This document shows, piece by piece, positions 63,269 through 64,000 of a stretch of DNA of 64,000 nucleotides (positions are counted from its first letter, which is position 1; the number at the start of each line of letters is the position of its first letter). The stretch is from Lacinutrix jangbogonensis. Its GTDB lineage: Bacteria; Bacteroidota; Bacteroidia; Flavobacteriales; Flavobacteriaceae. A model generated the notes under the pieces. That model worked only from the letters and a program-made list of their open reading frames with translations, did no database searches and was not told the origin of the DNA. The stretch covers positions 24,839 to 88,838 of the forward strand of contig NZ_JSWF01000021.1 in NCBI RefSeq assembly GCF_000797445.1, read 5' to 3'. The translations under genes and the position numbers were made by a program.

Positions 63269-63312
63269 AAAAATATTTTGATTTTATTCAATACATCTTC
63301 ACCTCGCTTGAG
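63256..63312 (-). promoter_or_regulatory. Candidate his antiterminator pairing
   Basis: CTCAAGCG (63305-63312, at the end of the leader peptide) can pair with CGTTTGAG (63256-63263, 5' arm of the terminator) over 8 bp with one G-U. A short hairpin CTTG-CACT-CAAG at 63308-63319 overlaps it and would compete. So three mutually exclusive structures exist, as in classical attenuators. Confidence 0.55.
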
Positions 63313-63352
63313 TGCAAGTATGAAAATGATGATGTAGTTGAATAAAGTTCAT
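63299..63352 (-). CDS. Histidine leader peptide
   Basis: The minus strand encodes MNFIQLHHHFHTCTQAR followed by TGA. Four of 17 residues are His, three of them consecutive. It lies just 5' of the attenuator terminator and hisG. In the established enteric model, ribosome stalling at such His codons when charged tRNA-His is scarce favours antitermination. Start, His run, stop and terminator are all in the expected order. Confidence 0.75.
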   Translation of the reverse strand: MNFIQLHHHFHTCTQAR

Positions 63353-63451
63353 GTCTGTTTTTGTTCTTCACAAAGATTATAAAATTATGTTTACAAATCC
63401 TAATTACTTACAATTAAATTTTTATTTTTATGGAAATCTAAAATTTACCTT

Positions 63452-63967
63452 ATGAAATTTAAACATATTCTATTAGCTTTAATATTTATAGCAAGTGCAC
63501 AATTTGCTATAGCTCAAGAAAGCACAAAAACAATTGTAGAAAGAGCTCAAATAACTGCTAAAAAAGAAAATAAAAATATCTTTATTATGTTTCATGCCTC
63601 TTGGTGTGGCTGGTGTAAAAAAATGGATAAGAATATGAAATTAGAACGTACTTTAAAGCTTTTTAATAATAACTATGTTATTGAGCACATTACGGTGCTA
63701 GAGAGTAAAAATAATAAGAAATTAGAAAACCCTAATGGCGCAGAGTTTTTAAAAGCAAATGGTGGAGAAAACCAAGGTTTACCTTATTGGATTATTCTAG
63801 ATGCTGATGGAAAACAATTAATCAACTCTAAAAATAATAAGGATCAAAACTTAGGTTGTCCAGCAACTCTTGAAGAAGTTAATGATTTTATAGGAAAACT
63901 AAAAACAACATCAAAACTTAATGCTATAGAACTTGAAATTATAAAAAGTGAATTTATTAAGAAGTGA
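63452..63967 (+). CDS. Exported thioredoxin-fold protein
   Basis: The 171-residue protein has a signal peptide (to about residue 22, AQFAIAQ) and a thioredoxin-like domain with CxxC in FHASWCGWCKKMDK. The rest (YVIEHITVLESKN, GLPYWIILDADGK) fits the DUF255/thioredoxin_7 group. It probably is a periplasmic disulphide or heme-related reductase. It is divergent from the his operon leader. Confidence 0.88.
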   Translation: MKFKHILLALIFIASAQFAIAQESTKTIVERAQITAKKENKNIFIMFHASWCGWCKKMDKNMKLERTLKLFNNNYVIEHITVLESKNNKKLENPNGAEFLKANGGENQGLPYWIILDADGKQLINSKNNKDQNLGCPATLEEVNDFIGKLKTTSKLNAIELEIIKSEFIKK

Positions 63968-64000
63968 ATTTATTATTTATGTATAAAAAAAAGCAACGCT

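Noticed and set aside
1..64000. CRISPR arrays, tRNA genes, insertion sequences or prophage genes
   Set aside because: No regularly spaced repeats, no tRNA-like T-arm and acceptor pattern, and no transposase or phage structural protein were recognised by reading; a tRNAscan or IS search could still find weak cases.

Overview
The window is AT-rich chromosomal DNA from a member of the Bacteroidota, most likely a marine Flavobacteriaceae. The support is: secreted proteins ending in type IX secretion (T9SS) sorting domains with the YPNP motif, TAnnTTTG-type -7 promoter elements, a flavobacterial set of families (FAS1 lipoprotein, DUF983, DUF3817, LytTR regulators, two-component propeller kinase, M16 and S41 peptidases), and a complete hisGDCBHAFI operon. 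I see no rRNA, tRNA, CRISPR array, insertion sequence or phage module.

Region 1 (1-11.5 kb) is a surface/sensing block on the minus strand: a LytTR response regulator and its propeller-type histidine kinase, followed downstream by three genes for exported proteins (one cut by the window edge). The regulator gene and all three exported-protein genes share a 32-base upstream box placed exactly 30 bases before a -7-like element, which suggests a compact autoregulated LytTR regulon. A large sortilin-like T9SS protein and a serine hydrolase with TPR follow.

Region 2 (13.7-18.8 kb) is an SOS-type mutagenesis cassette: an S24/XRE LexA-like repressor divergent from dinB, with a second DNA polymerase III alpha (dnaE) behind dinB. 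The dnaE reading frame is broken at a run of eight A that is also a perfect A_AAA_AAG -1 slippage site. The 52-base divergent promoter holds a perfect palindromic operator candidate.

Region 3 (18.9-31 kb) is accessory: an AlkB-like di-iron membrane oxygenase, an isolated LRR-Roc-COR GTPase with a nuclease-like C-terminus, an AraC regulator, a lipoprotein plus FAD amine-oxidase pair, an EamA transporter and a lipid desaturase that appears to start at ATT.

Region 4 (31-46 kb) contains two intact cold-shock genes and one dead duplicate, two DEAD-box RNA helicases sharing a promoter/leader sequence, an SDR with degenerate active site, two DoxX-like proteins, a FAS1 lipoprotein, an OmpA-family protein whose barrel is duplicated, a membrane-bound winged-helix regulator, and an M16 peptidase with a GNAT enzyme.

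Region 5 (46.5-55.5 kb) has a vanadium-haloperoxidase-like T9SS protein, small membrane proteins, a thioesterase, a TruA-like enzyme, a second LytTR regulator and an S41 peptidase. A decayed thioredoxin (TlpA-like) remnant lies here.

Region 6 (55.6-63.4 kb) is the histidine operon. Its 5' leader encodes a short peptide with HHHFH followed by a terminator and a possible antiterminator, the arrangement of a classical attenuator. All five operon junctions wider than a few bases contain palindromic repeats, and one repeat is inserted in frame inside hisA. The window ends with a secreted thioredoxin-fold protein.
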